From: Streptomyces europaeiscabiei | GTDB lineage: Bacteria; Actinomycetota; Actinomycetes; Streptomycetales; Streptomycetaceae | NCBI RefSeq assembly: GCF_036346855.1 | Contig: NZ_CP107841.1 | Location: 3,352,001-3,416,000, forward strand | Direction: 5' to 3' | Length of the DNA stretch: 64,000 bases | Notes under the pieces: generated by a model | Told to the model about the DNA's origin: nothing | Databases searched by the model: none | What the model saw: only the letters and a program-made list of their open reading frames with translations | Made by a program: the position numbers and the translations under genes | In this document: in pieces, positions 54,061-61,727 of the stretch | Layout: each line of letters begins with the position of its first letter | Position numbering within the stretch: position 1 is the first letter of the stretch

Positions 54061-54501
54061 GGAAATTCCGGCCCTTCCGGCCACGACACGCCGCCCCACG
54101 GCGTGTACCCGTACCGCTGACGCCTGAGGGAGCCCGGTCGGCACACCCTCGGTCTCCCTCGCCCGCAGGCCGCAGACCCCTCGCCACTGGCGCACCTTCG
54201 ATGTCGCCTGCTTCCGCGAGCGCCACCACTGCCCTCGTCTCTCGCCGCCTGTCGCATGCGTGAACTCCATTAACTGGAGTGCCACTTGGGTCGGCCGCCG
54301 ATCTCATGCAGATGCCCGGGCCGCTCGCCTTCGGCCCGGCGATGCGCGCACGCGTCGCCGTCGAGAAGCCGCCGCCGAGGATGCCTCTCGGCCAGCAGCG
54401 CGGACAACTCGTCCCGCACAACTACCAGCAGCGCAAACAGGAGCGGGCCGACCGGGCCCACCCGTCCCCACGCCTCCGAGGCCCACTGAAGGAGCCCTGT
54501 C
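54061..54501. other. Intergenic gap
   Basis: The 440 bases between the SDR and DJ-1/PfpI-like genes hold short frames I cannot support. No clear promoter or repeat is seen. Confidence 0.4.
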
Positions 54502-55539
54502 ATGCCCAACACCAAGCGTCGCGCACTGATCCTCGTCTCCTCCGCCCACCAGCTGCCGCTGGTCGAGCCGGCTGAAGTCAAGTCGATCTCGACCGGGTTC
54601 TTCCTGGTCGAGATGGCCCAGGTGCTCAAGGAGTTCGAGAACGACTACGAGTTCGTCCTCGCCACCCCCGACGGCAACGTGCCACAGCTCGACATCAACG
54701 GCATGGGCCTGGCGGTCCACGCCATCGAGAAGGTCGGCGGCAAGACAGTCAGCCTCGGCATGCAGCAGCGCCGCCGTTCGTTCGACGTCAACGAGTATCG
54801 GCGGCGCAACGCCGATCTGGTCGCCCGCCGCGAGCAGGAAGTGCGGCTGCTGGAACGGCACATGGGCCGGATCGACGTCTCCGAGCTGCTGCCCGCCAGC
54901 GAGCCGGAACTGGCCGAGTTCCGCCCGGAACTGATCCGCCGCCTCGACGCACAGCCGCAGCGCACCTGGCACTCCCTGCAGAACCTGGTCCAGCGCCACC
55001 GCGACCCGGCCGATGCGTTCACCTTCGCCGACTTCGACTTCATCCACGCCCCCGGCGGTCACGCACCGATGGTCGACTTCCGCGACCAGCCGTGGCTCGG
55101 CGAGACCCTGCACGTCGCCCGCGAGCACGGGGTCACCATTTCGCTGATCTGCCACGCCCCCCTGGCGGTGACCTCCACGCTGCAGCGCGTCGACGCCACC
55201 GGCCAGGCGTACAAGGTCACCGACAACCCGTTCCTCGCCGCCACCATCTCGGTCGTCCCCAAGATGGGCGAGAGGATGGCGATGCGGGTCGGTTACCCCC
55301 GCGTCCCCGGCAAGACGACCCGGCTGTCCTACTTCGTCGACGAGGCCATCAAGGAAGCCGGCTTCACCGTCACTTCCCCCCTCAACATCTCCGCCGCGAA
55401 ACTCGCCTACGAGCCGTCCGTGCGGCTGCTCACGGGCAACGGCCCGCAGGCCATCGACAAGCAGACCGCCAAACTCCGCAGCGTCCTCAGCGACAACCCG
55501 GCTGCCCGCCGGACCGGCGGCAGGCAGCTGAGCGCGTAG
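54502..55539 (+). CDS. DJ-1/PfpI-superfamily protein (Hsp31-like)
   Basis: This 345-residue class-I glutamine amidotransferase-like protein has a nucleophile elbow at C217-H218 (LICHAPLAV) and an upstream IHAPGGHAPMVDF segment. It is longer than simple DJ-1 proteins because of an insert rich in charged helices (about 85-170). Such proteins act as glyoxalase III, deglycase-type or chaperone-like stress proteins. The start has GAAGGAG upstream. The neighbouring reductases suggest a role in electrophile or carbonyl stress. Confidence 0.88.
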   Translation: MPNTKRRALILVSSAHQLPLVEPAEVKSISTGFFLVEMAQVLKEFENDYEFVLATPDGNVPQLDINGMGLAVHAIEKVGGKTVSLGMQQRRRSFDVNEYRRRNADLVARREQEVRLLERHMGRIDVSELLPASEPELAEFRPELIRRLDAQPQRTWHSLQNLVQRHRDPADAFTFADFDFIHAPGGHAPMVDFRDQPWLGETLHVAREHGVTISLICHAPLAVTSTLQRVDATGQAYKVTDNPFLAATISVVPKMGERMAMRVGYPRVPGKTTRLSYFVDEAIKEAGFTVTSPLNISAAKLAYEPSVRLLTGNGPQAIDKQTAKLRSVLSDNPAARRTGGRQLSA

Positions 55540-55597
55540 CCGCGACCACGCACTCCGCCGACCGGGCAGTCGACGACGCCAGTCGAGCAGACGGGAC

Positions 55598-55640
55598 ACA
55601 GGTACGGAGGTGGGCCAATACGGCCCACCTCCGTACCTGT
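55598..55640 (+). terminator. Perfect 19-bp stem terminator
   Basis: A 19-bp arm starting ACAGGTACGG (55598-55616) pairs perfectly with 55622-55640 across a 5-base loop (AATAC), about 60 bases after the DJ-1/PfpI stop codon. No T-tract follows. Confidence 0.88.
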
Positions 55641-55762
55641 TCTGCTTCCGTCCGCTGCGCGTCCGCCGACAGCTACGCCCTCGACGACCTGGACGACCCA
55701 AACGTGCTGCGGCACCGTACGCTGCCGGTCTGGAACAACGGCAGGTTCGCCCCCTGAAGAAA

Positions 55763-55793
55763 ACGCCCGCCGCGGCTCAGCCGAGGCGGGCGT
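55763..55793 (-). terminator. Terminator of the aldo/keto reductase unit
   Basis: ACGCCCGCC pairs with GGCGGGCGT and is followed on the minus strand by a short T-run (TTTTC). It lies 45 bases beyond the reductase stop codon. Confidence 0.85.
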
Positions 55794-55837
55794 ACTCCCT
55801 GGTGTGGTGTCCTTCAGTGCTGTGGTGCGAGCGAGCT

Positions 55838-56887
55838 TCAGCCGGGCATGGTCGGGGAGGTGATGCCGTTGATGGTGGCACCGTTCTGCTGCCAGATCGG
55901 CGCGGTCGAGGCGAGGAAGCCGAAGGGGAAGTTCAGCTGGGGCGTGGTGAGCGCGTCGAGTTCGGCCAGGTTCTCGGGCGAGAGGGTGACGTCCAGGCTG
56001 GCCAGGTTGGCCTCCAACTGGGCGAGGGTGCGCGCGCCGATGATGGTCGAGGTGACGAGGTCCTGCTGGCGTACCCAGGCCAGGGCGACTGCGGCGACCG
56101 ATGCCTTCAGGTCGGCGCTGATGCGCTGCAGGGCGTCCAGGACGTCGAACGCGGTGTCGGTCAGCCGGTGGCCGTTGTAGGCGGCGCGGTTCGAGTCCTC
56201 CGGCATCTGGGTGTCACGGGAGTACTTGCCGGACAGGACGCCGCCGGCCAGCGGGCTCCACGGGGTCACGCCGAGGCCGAGTTCGCGGACGGCGCCGAAC
56301 AGTTCCCCTTCGACGGTGCGCTCCAGCAGCGAGTACTCGACCTGGATGGCGGCGACGTTCGCCCAGCCGCGGAACTGGGCGATGGTGGCGGCGCGGGCGA
56401 CTTCCCAGGCAGGGGTGTCGGACAGGCCGATGTAGCGGAGCTTCCCGGCGCGCACGAGGTCGTCGAGGGTCGACATCGTCTCCTCGATCGGCGTGTGCCG
56501 GTCGTGGTTGTGCAGCCAGTACAGGTCGATGTAGTCGGTGCCGAGCCGGCGCAGGGACCCGTCGACCTGCTGCACGATCGCCTTGCGGCCACCGCCACCG
56601 CCGTTGGGGTCGCCGGCGAACAGGTTGCCGGCGAACTTGGTGGAGATGACGAGGCGGTCGCGCAGGCCGTCGTGCTTGGCGAGGTAGGCGCCGATGGTCT
56701 CCTCGGAGCGCCCGCGGCTGTAGGCGTTGGCGGTGTCGAGGAAGTTGCCGCCGTCATTCAGGTAGCGGTCGATGATCTGGTGGGCGGTCTCTTCGTCGCT
56801 GCCTTCGAAGGTCATGGTGCCCAGGCTCAGCGGGCTGACGCGCAGTCCACTGTTGCCGAGGGTGCGGTAGGAACGCAGGTTGCTCAT
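55838..56887 (-). CDS. Aldo/keto reductase
   Basis: This 349-residue NADPH-dependent TIM-barrel enzyme has catalytic Asp/Tyr in FLDTANAYSRGRSEE, Lys in VISTKF and His in LYWLHNHD. The C-terminal cofactor region contains STIIGART. It follows the DsbA-like gene by 11 bases with GAGAG as ribosome site, so the two form an operon under the TetR gene at 57653. Confidence 0.94.
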   Translation of the reverse strand: MSNLRSYRTLGNSGLRVSPLSLGTMTFEGSDEETAHQIIDRYLNDGGNFLDTANAYSRGRSEETIGAYLAKHDGLRDRLVISTKFAGNLFAGDPNGGGGGRKAIVQQVDGSLRRLGTDYIDLYWLHNHDRHTPIEETMSTLDDLVRAGKLRYIGLSDTPAWEVARAATIAQFRGWANVAAIQVEYSLLERTVEGELFGAVRELGLGVTPWSPLAGGVLSGKYSRDTQMPEDSNRAAYNGHRLTDTAFDVLDALQRISADLKASVAAVALAWVRQQDLVTSTIIGARTLAQLEANLASLDVTLSPENLAELDALTTPQLNFPFGFLASTAPIWQQNGATINGITSPTMPG

Positions 56888-56898
56888 GGCGGTTGCTC

Positions 56899-57507
56899 TC
56901 ATTCGAAAACGGGACCCAGGGTGCGGGTGCGCTTGATCTCGTAGAAGCCGGGTGTCGAGGTCACGGCAAGGACGCCGTCCCAGAGCTTTCCGGCGGCCTC
57001 GCCCTTGGGGGCGGGGGTGACGACGGGGCCGAAGACGGCGGTGCCGGCCACGGCGATGATCGGGGTGCCGACATCGCCGCCGACCTGGTCCGTGCCGGCG
57101 TGGTGGTCGGCCTTGAGCACGTCGTCGAAGTCCGTCCCGTGGGCCACGGCGGCCAACTCGGTCGGCAGGCCCACCTCGGCCAGGGCTTCGGCGATGATCG
57201 CGTCCCAGTCCGTGCGCTTGCCGAGGTGAATACGGGTGCCCATGGCGGTGTAGAGCGGCAGCGCGTACGAGCGGCCGTGCCGCTCGATGGCTGCGGTGAT
57301 CACACGTACCGGCCGCCACACCTGCAGCAGCTGTTCGCGATAGTCGTCGGGCAGGTCGCGGTCCTGGTTGAGGTAGGCCAGGGACATCACGTGCCACTCG
57401 ATGTCGATGGGGCGGACCTTCTCGGCTTCGAGGATCCAGCGGCTGGTCAGCCACGCCCACGGGCACACCGGGTCGAACCAGAAGGAGACCTGTTCGCGGT
57501 CGGTCAT
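56899..57507 (-). CDS. DsbA-family protein (Rv2466c-like mycothiol-dependent reductase)
   Basis: This 202-residue thioredoxin-fold protein starts FWFDPVCPWAWLTSRW. The CPWA motif (C15-A18) keeps the first cysteine but lacks the second of the CPWC motif in Rv2466c, which implies a monothiol mechanism with mycothiol. Other family features are GTPIIAV (cis-Pro loop) and a helical insert. It is co-transcribed with an aldo/keto reductase. It probably takes part in reduction of electrophiles or nitro compounds. Confidence 0.88.
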   Translation of the reverse strand: MTDREQVSFWFDPVCPWAWLTSRWILEAEKVRPIDIEWHVMSLAYLNQDRDLPDDYREQLLQVWRPVRVITAAIERHGRSYALPLYTAMGTRIHLGKRTDWDAIIAEALAEVGLPTELAAVAHGTDFDDVLKADHHAGTDQVGGDVGTPIIAVAGTAVFGPVVTPAPKGEAAGKLWDGVLAVTSTPGFYEIKRTRTLGPVFE

Positions 57508-57601
57508 GGTCGGCTCAGCCCTGCCATTTCTTGCTCATGAAGGATCCCCTTCACCGAACGCCCCGTACCGAGGCACGTTCACCACGCTAACAGAAACTTA
57601 G

Positions 57602-57623
57602 ACTCATCCAATATTAGATGAGT
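57602..57623. promoter_or_regulatory. 22-bp palindrome, probable TetR operator
   Basis: ACTCATC and GATGAGT arms flank CAATATTA; 20 of 22 positions are symmetrical. It lies between the divergent DsbA-like and TetR genes, 30 bases before the TetR start. Confidence 0.85.
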
Positions 57624-57652
57624 GCAAGCAGTACGATGAGCTCGGAGGATCG

Positions 57653-58234
57653 ATGAATCTGCGGGAACGAAAGAAACTGGCCGCCTGGCGTGCCATCAGG
57701 GCCGCCGCGATGCGACTGTTCGAGGAGCAGGGCTACGAGGCCACCACCATCGAGCAGATCGCGGCCGCCGCGAACGTCTCCCGCGCCACGTTCTTCAACT
57801 ACTTCGCCAGCAAAGAGGCCGTCGTCCTGGACCGGGACCCGGAAGCGCACGACCAGTGGCGCGCCCTGCTGGAGGCCCGGCCCGACGACGAGCCGCTGTG
57901 GACCTCACTGACCGCCGTTCTCCTCGACTACGTCGAGAGCCAGCGCGACACCATGCCGCTGAACCACCGCCTCAAAGCGCAGTCACCGGCTCTCGCGCAG
58001 TCGGCCCACGCCTTCGGCGATCAGCTCCGCACCGACCTGCGCACCTGGGTCCTGGGCCGCGTCCCGGGCGACGACGCGCTGATCGCGACCCTGCAACTGA
58101 ACCTCGCGCTCGCCGCTTCCATGACCGCCTATCAAAGCTGGCAGGTGGACGAGGACTTCGACGTCCTCACCCGGCGCACCAGACAGTGCCTGGACCGAGC
58201 AGGCACGGGGTTCGCCACCCCCGCTTCGCGGTGA
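57653..58234 (+). CDS. TetR-family regulator
   Basis: This 193-residue protein has an N-terminal helix-turn-helix (AAMRLFEEQGYEATTIEQIA, then ANVSRATFFNYFASKEAVV) and a C-terminal effector domain. It is divergent from the DsbA-like/aldo-keto reductase operon, with a 22-bp palindrome between. It most likely represses itself and that operon. The start has CGGAGGATCG upstream. Confidence 0.93.
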   Translation: MNLRERKKLAAWRAIRAAAMRLFEEQGYEATTIEQIAAAANVSRATFFNYFASKEAVVLDRDPEAHDQWRALLEARPDDEPLWTSLTAVLLDYVESQRDTMPLNHRLKAQSPALAQSAHAFGDQLRTDLRTWVLGRVPGDDALIATLQLNLALAASMTAYQSWQVDEDFDVLTRRTRQCLDRAGTGFATPASR

Positions 58235-59020
58235 AGGCTCCCCGTCGGCGCAACACCGAGGCAGGGTTGACGGGTGGCACGTAGGGCCTGGTCGTGGCCG
58301 GACGTCCGGTATTCGCAGTGATCTCTCACGGCAAAAGGATTCTCAGCCTGCTCGCCGACCTCCCGACCCCAGAACTCACACGACCGACCGCCGGAGGGGA
58401 CGGGCCGTCGAGCCTCGCCGCACCGGGTCTCCTCATGGCCCAGCTCTCGGCGCGGCCGACGGACGCTGCCACCGCTGGACCCGCAGACCCGTGCAGGCCA
58501 TGTCGATCACGAGCTTGGGACCCGCGAGTCGAGAACGTGCTGTTCCGAGGAGAGGCAGTCCAGCATGAGGTCTTGACGTCGGCAGCATGATGCCCGCCGC
58601 AAAGCTCCGGCTTTCACACGAGAGGACCGAGTGACCGCTCGGGGCCGTTTCCTGTTGGGGCAGTTTCTGAGGCCCACCGGCCATCGCCACGATGCGCGCC
58701 CCCACGTGCCGCACACTCAGACGACCACCACATCGATCACCCCGACCCACCTGCGCCGGCCAGCGCGCCGCCCCATCGACAACACCGTCCCGCGTCTACC
58801 GGCCTCAGGGCGGCCTCAATACATGCCACTACCGCAGCACGACCCGCCAGAACGGGTCTCACCAGCTACCCGCCAGCGCACATATCTGCAGGTCGGGCGA
58901 CTAGCAGCTGACGCAGACCGCCCCGGCCCCAAACCCACGAGCAGCGGATTCAGTCCGTTCAGGCAAAGTTGACGACCCGACAGGACAAAATGAACGTTTC
59001 CGCAGGTCAGAGACCTGCGC
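58235..59020. other. Gap filled in its right half by repeat R6
   Basis: No supported gene. I see nothing in 58235-58640. R6 occupies 58641-59020 up to the tRNA gene. Confidence 0.6.
58641..59020. repeat. Island repeat R6 (adjoins intact tRNA)
   Basis: Its left end keeps GGGGCCGTTTCC, the middle has diverged, and the last 120 bases match R5 and R4 closely (GCAGCGGATTCAGTCCGTTC, GGCAAAGTTGACGACCCGAC, CAGGTCAGAGACCTG) up to the tRNA 3' end. Confidence 0.85.
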
Positions 59021-59097
59021 TGGTGGGGCGGGTGGGACTCGAACCCACGGCCGACGGATTATGAGTCCGCTGCTCTAACCGGCTGAGCTACCGCCCC
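59021..59097 (-). tRNA. tRNA with anticodon CAU (Met or Ile2), CCA encoded
   Basis: The cloverleaf is complete: acceptor GGGGCGG/CCGCCCC, D-arm GCTC..GAGC, anticodon arm GCGGA-CTCATAA-TCCGT, T-arm GTGGG-TTCGAGT-CCCAC, discriminator A and an encoded CCA. Anticodon CAU could be elongator Met or, with lysidine, Ile. Its 3' half recurs at 26119-26162 and 50154-50198, so this gene is the integration target of the island. Confidence 0.95.
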
Positions 59098-59240
59098 GTA
59101 CGGCGTGTCGCGCACATTTGTGCGCGCCGTCTGCCGCAGCATAGCCGCTCATACGATCTCCTGCTTCGGATGGTCGGCCTTCGCATGCGCTTCTTGACCT
59201 TGAGGACTTCGGCGCGGCACAGGCGGTTCCCCCGGACATG

Positions 59241-59262
59241 AAAAAGGACCCCGACGGGGTCC
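59241..59262 (-). terminator. Terminator of the tRNA-Asn pair
   Basis: GGACCCC pairs with GGGGTCC across a 3-base loop. On the minus strand TTTTT follows. It lies 11 bases beyond the second tRNA-Asn. Confidence 0.9.
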
Positions 59263-59273
59263 TTCTTCGGTTG

Positions 59274-59346
59274 CTCTCCCGACTGGACTCGAACCAGTAA
59301 CCTGCCGGTTAACAGCCGGCTGCTCTGCCAATTGAGCTACGGAAGA
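59274..59346 (-). tRNA. tRNA-Asn(GUU)
   Basis: A 73-nt cloverleaf with anticodon loop CTGTTAA, acceptor TCTTCCG/CGGGAGA and T-arm ACTGG-TTCGAGT-CCAGT. It is the second of two tandem copies, 6 bases after the first, followed by a T-tract terminator. CCA is not encoded. Confidence 0.95.
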
Positions 59347-59352
59347 TCGAAG

Positions 59353-59425
59353 CTCCCCCGACTGGATTCGAACCAGTGACCTGCCGGTTAACAGCCGGCT
59401 GCTCTGCCAGTTGAGCTACGGAGGA
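59353..59425 (-). tRNA. tRNA-Asn(GUU)
   Basis: A 73-nt cloverleaf nearly identical to the next copy, with acceptor TCCTCCG/CGGGGGA and anticodon GUU. It is the first of the tandem pair. CCA is not encoded. Confidence 0.95.
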
Positions 59426-59590
59426 TTGCCTCGCTGCATCGATTGTAGCTCCCTGGGTATTCGCCAGGGGGCGTGCGCTCGCTGCGACACATACATTAGC
59501 GCAAGCAGGGGGGTGCTCCGCCAATCGGTATCCCCCGCGCCCGTCGCCCGCGCAGGGCAACGACGCAGACGTAAGGGAAGGGTGGCCGCC

Positions 59591-59896
59591 ATGCGCTATC
59601 GGCTCACGTTCTTTGCCGGACTGGCCCTGGGCTACGTGCTCGGTACACGGGCCGGACGTGAACGCTACGAACAGTTGAAGAAGTCCGCGCGGCAGGTCGC
59701 GCAGAACCCCGCGGTGCGCAACACCGCCGAGTCGGCCGCCCAGCAGGGGCGCGTCTACGCCGGCAAGGCGTACCACGTGGTCAGCGAGAAGGTCGGGGAC
59801 CGCGTGCCCGACCTGGTCGCCGAGCGGGTCCGCTCGCTGCGCGAACGCAACGCGAACGGTTCCGCCGGAGACGACTGGGGCACGAGCAATACATAG
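59591..59896 (+). CDS. Small YtxH-like membrane-anchored protein
   Basis: This 101-residue protein has one N-terminal hydrophobic segment with a glycine motif (LTFFAGLALGYVLGTRAGRERYEQL) typical of YtxH-like proteins, then an amphipathic helix region. Function is unknown. The start at 59591 has GGGAAGG upstream. Confidence 0.8.
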   Translation: MRYRLTFFAGLALGYVLGTRAGRERYEQLKKSARQVAQNPAVRNTAESAAQQGRVYAGKAYHVVSEKVGDRVPDLVAERVRSLRERNANGSAGDDWGTSNT

Positions 59897-59965
59897 GGAC
59901 CACATCAGGTCGGCCGGAGCGACTCGCGGTGCCCCCACCGCTTCCCGTGCGGCAGAATTTCTGCC

Positions 59966-61420
59966 ATGGGGATAGTCGCCGGGCTGGACAGTTCGCCCGA
60001 ATTTACGCGCATTGTCGTCTGTGACTCGGACACAGGCACCGTGCTCAGGCAGGGGTATGCCCCGCACCCGTTGGAGTCGGCGGAGGGCGGGGGGCGCCCG
60101 TCGGACGTCGATCCGCAGGCCTGGCTGCTGTCCTTGGGGGAGGCGGCCACCGGCGGGCTGCTGGAGGGTGTGCAGGCGATCGGGGTGTCGTCCCAGCAGA
60201 ACGGGCTGATCGCGCTGGACGCACAGGGCAACACCGTGCGCCCCGCGATGGTCGGCGGCGACAAGCGGACCCAGGTCGCGGCAGCCGACCTCGTCGACGC
60301 GCTCGGGGGGCGCGGCGCGTGGGCGGAGGCCGTGGGCTGCGTGCCGGGGGCCGCGCAGCCGGTGACCAAGCTGCGCTGGATGAGCCGTACGGAGCCGGAT
60401 GCCGCCATGCGGACGGCCGTACTGCTGCAGGCGCACGACTGGCTGGTCTGGCAGTTGCTGGGGCGGCCGGTCAGGAGGACGACGGACCGGGGCGGGGCGT
60501 CCGGGACCGGGTACTGGAACGCGGCGACCGGGCAGTACCGCACGGATCTCGTCGAGATGGCGCTCGGGCACCAGGTCATGCTCCCCGAGGTGCTCGGCCC
60601 TTCGGACGCCGCCGGTATGACGCCGGAGGGGCTCCTCATCTCCGCCGGCACCGGTGAGACCATGGCCGCCGCGTTCGGGCTCGGCATCGGGCTCGGGGAC
60701 GCGGTCGTGTCGCTGGGGGCCTCCGGGTCCGTCATGGCCGTCCACACCACGGCGCTCGTCGACTCCTCCGGGATGATCACCTCGCTGGCCGATGCCACGG
60801 GCATGCATCTGCCGGTCGTCACCACGCTGAACGCCGTACGGACGCTGCGCGGGGCCGCCGAACTGCTGGGCGTGGCCGATCTGGAAGGGCTGTCCGACCT
60901 GGCGATGAAGTCGACGCCAGGGTCGCACGGGCTGGTGATGCTGCCTTATCTGGAGGGTGAGCGGACGCCGAATCTGCCCCATACGGCGGGGACGGTGGCC
61001 GGGCTGCGGCGGGAGTCGATGAAGCCGGAGCACTTCGCGCGGGCCGCCTTCGAGGGAATGCTGTGCGGGCTCGCGGACGCGCTGGACGTGCTGCGCGGCC
61101 GGGGTGTCGACGTGCGGCGGATCTTCCTGCTGGGTGCGGCGGCGGAGCTGCCCGCGGTGCAGGCGGCGGCGCCGGCGCTGTTCGGGGTGCAGGTGGTGGT
61201 GCCGCAGCCGGCGGACTACGCGGCGGTCGGCGCGGCCCGGCAGGCCGCGTGGGCGCTCGGGGTCTCGCAGGGGGCGCTCGATCCGCGTACGCCACCGATG
61301 TGGCCGGGGGCGGCGGCTCAGGTGTTGGATCCGGGGGACGAGCTGGCCGTGGGACAGGCGGTTCGGCAGCAGTACGTCTCGGTTCGGGAGCAGACGCACC
61401 CTGGGGCGTTTCGGGCCTGA
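59966..61420 (+). CDS. FGGY-family carbohydrate kinase (xylulokinase-like)
   Basis: This 484-residue kinase has an N-terminal ATP-fold start (VAGLDSSPEFTRIVVCD), IGVSSQQNGLIALD, and the C-terminal FGGY region (GLVMLPYLEGERTPNLP, then a glycine motif IFLLGAAAELPAVQ). It would phosphorylate a pentulose, most likely xylulose. It stands alone on the chromosome side of the tRNA genes. The usual pairing with a xylose isomerase is not visible in this window. Confidence 0.88.
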   Translation: MGIVAGLDSSPEFTRIVVCDSDTGTVLRQGYAPHPLESAEGGGRPSDVDPQAWLLSLGEAATGGLLEGVQAIGVSSQQNGLIALDAQGNTVRPAMVGGDKRTQVAAADLVDALGGRGAWAEAVGCVPGAAQPVTKLRWMSRTEPDAAMRTAVLLQAHDWLVWQLLGRPVRRTTDRGGASGTGYWNAATGQYRTDLVEMALGHQVMLPEVLGPSDAAGMTPEGLLISAGTGETMAAAFGLGIGLGDAVVSLGASGSVMAVHTTALVDSSGMITSLADATGMHLPVVTTLNAVRTLRGAAELLGVADLEGLSDLAMKSTPGSHGLVMLPYLEGERTPNLPHTAGTVAGLRRESMKPEHFARAAFEGMLCGLADALDVLRGRGVDVRRIFLLGAAAELPAVQAAAPALFGVQVVVPQPADYAAVGAARQAAWALGVSQGALDPRTPPMWPGAAAQVLDPGDELAVGQAVRQQYVSVREQTHPGAFRA

Positions 61421-61503
61421 GAGGGTGCCGCTCCTGGGGGGTTCGGGCCCGAGAAGGTGCCGCTCCTGGGAGGTTTCGGGCCCGAGAGGGTGCCGCTTCG
61501 GTG
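61411..61503 (+). repeat. Three tandem 32-33 bp units over the kinase stop codon
   Basis: Units of the form GTTTCGGGCC(T/C)GAGAGGGTGCC followed by GCTCCTGGG recur almost three times. The first contains the kinase TGA stop (61418-61420). Array length may vary between strains. Confidence 0.8.
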
Positions 61504-61727
61504 ATCGGGCGGCTGCGGGGCCGTCGTGGCCGGTCGCGGCCTCGCGGCGGAGCCGCGCATCGCCACGGCACCGCGCCTCCGCAAGACCCGCGGCACGGCT
61601 CCGGCCGCAAAGACTGGGGATGAGAACTTCACCGTTGGGTTAATTCGGTTGAGGTAACGCGGGTGGAGTGTCCGACGATGGGGGGTGGTGCACCCCGAAC
61701 CCCGTCTTCGACTCCGAGAGATCTCGC

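Larger units (their letters stand above)
55540..55837. other. Gap between convergent genes with two terminators
   Basis: It holds the hairpins at 55598-55640 and 55763-55793. Between them a + frame ends SYALDDLDDPNVLRHRT..GRFAP, which looks like a protein tail, but I cannot assign it. Confidence 0.5.

Noticed and set aside
55640..55757. Short + frame ending SYALDDLDDPNVLRHRT
   Set aside because: It looks protein-like but has no start, no family and sits between two terminators.
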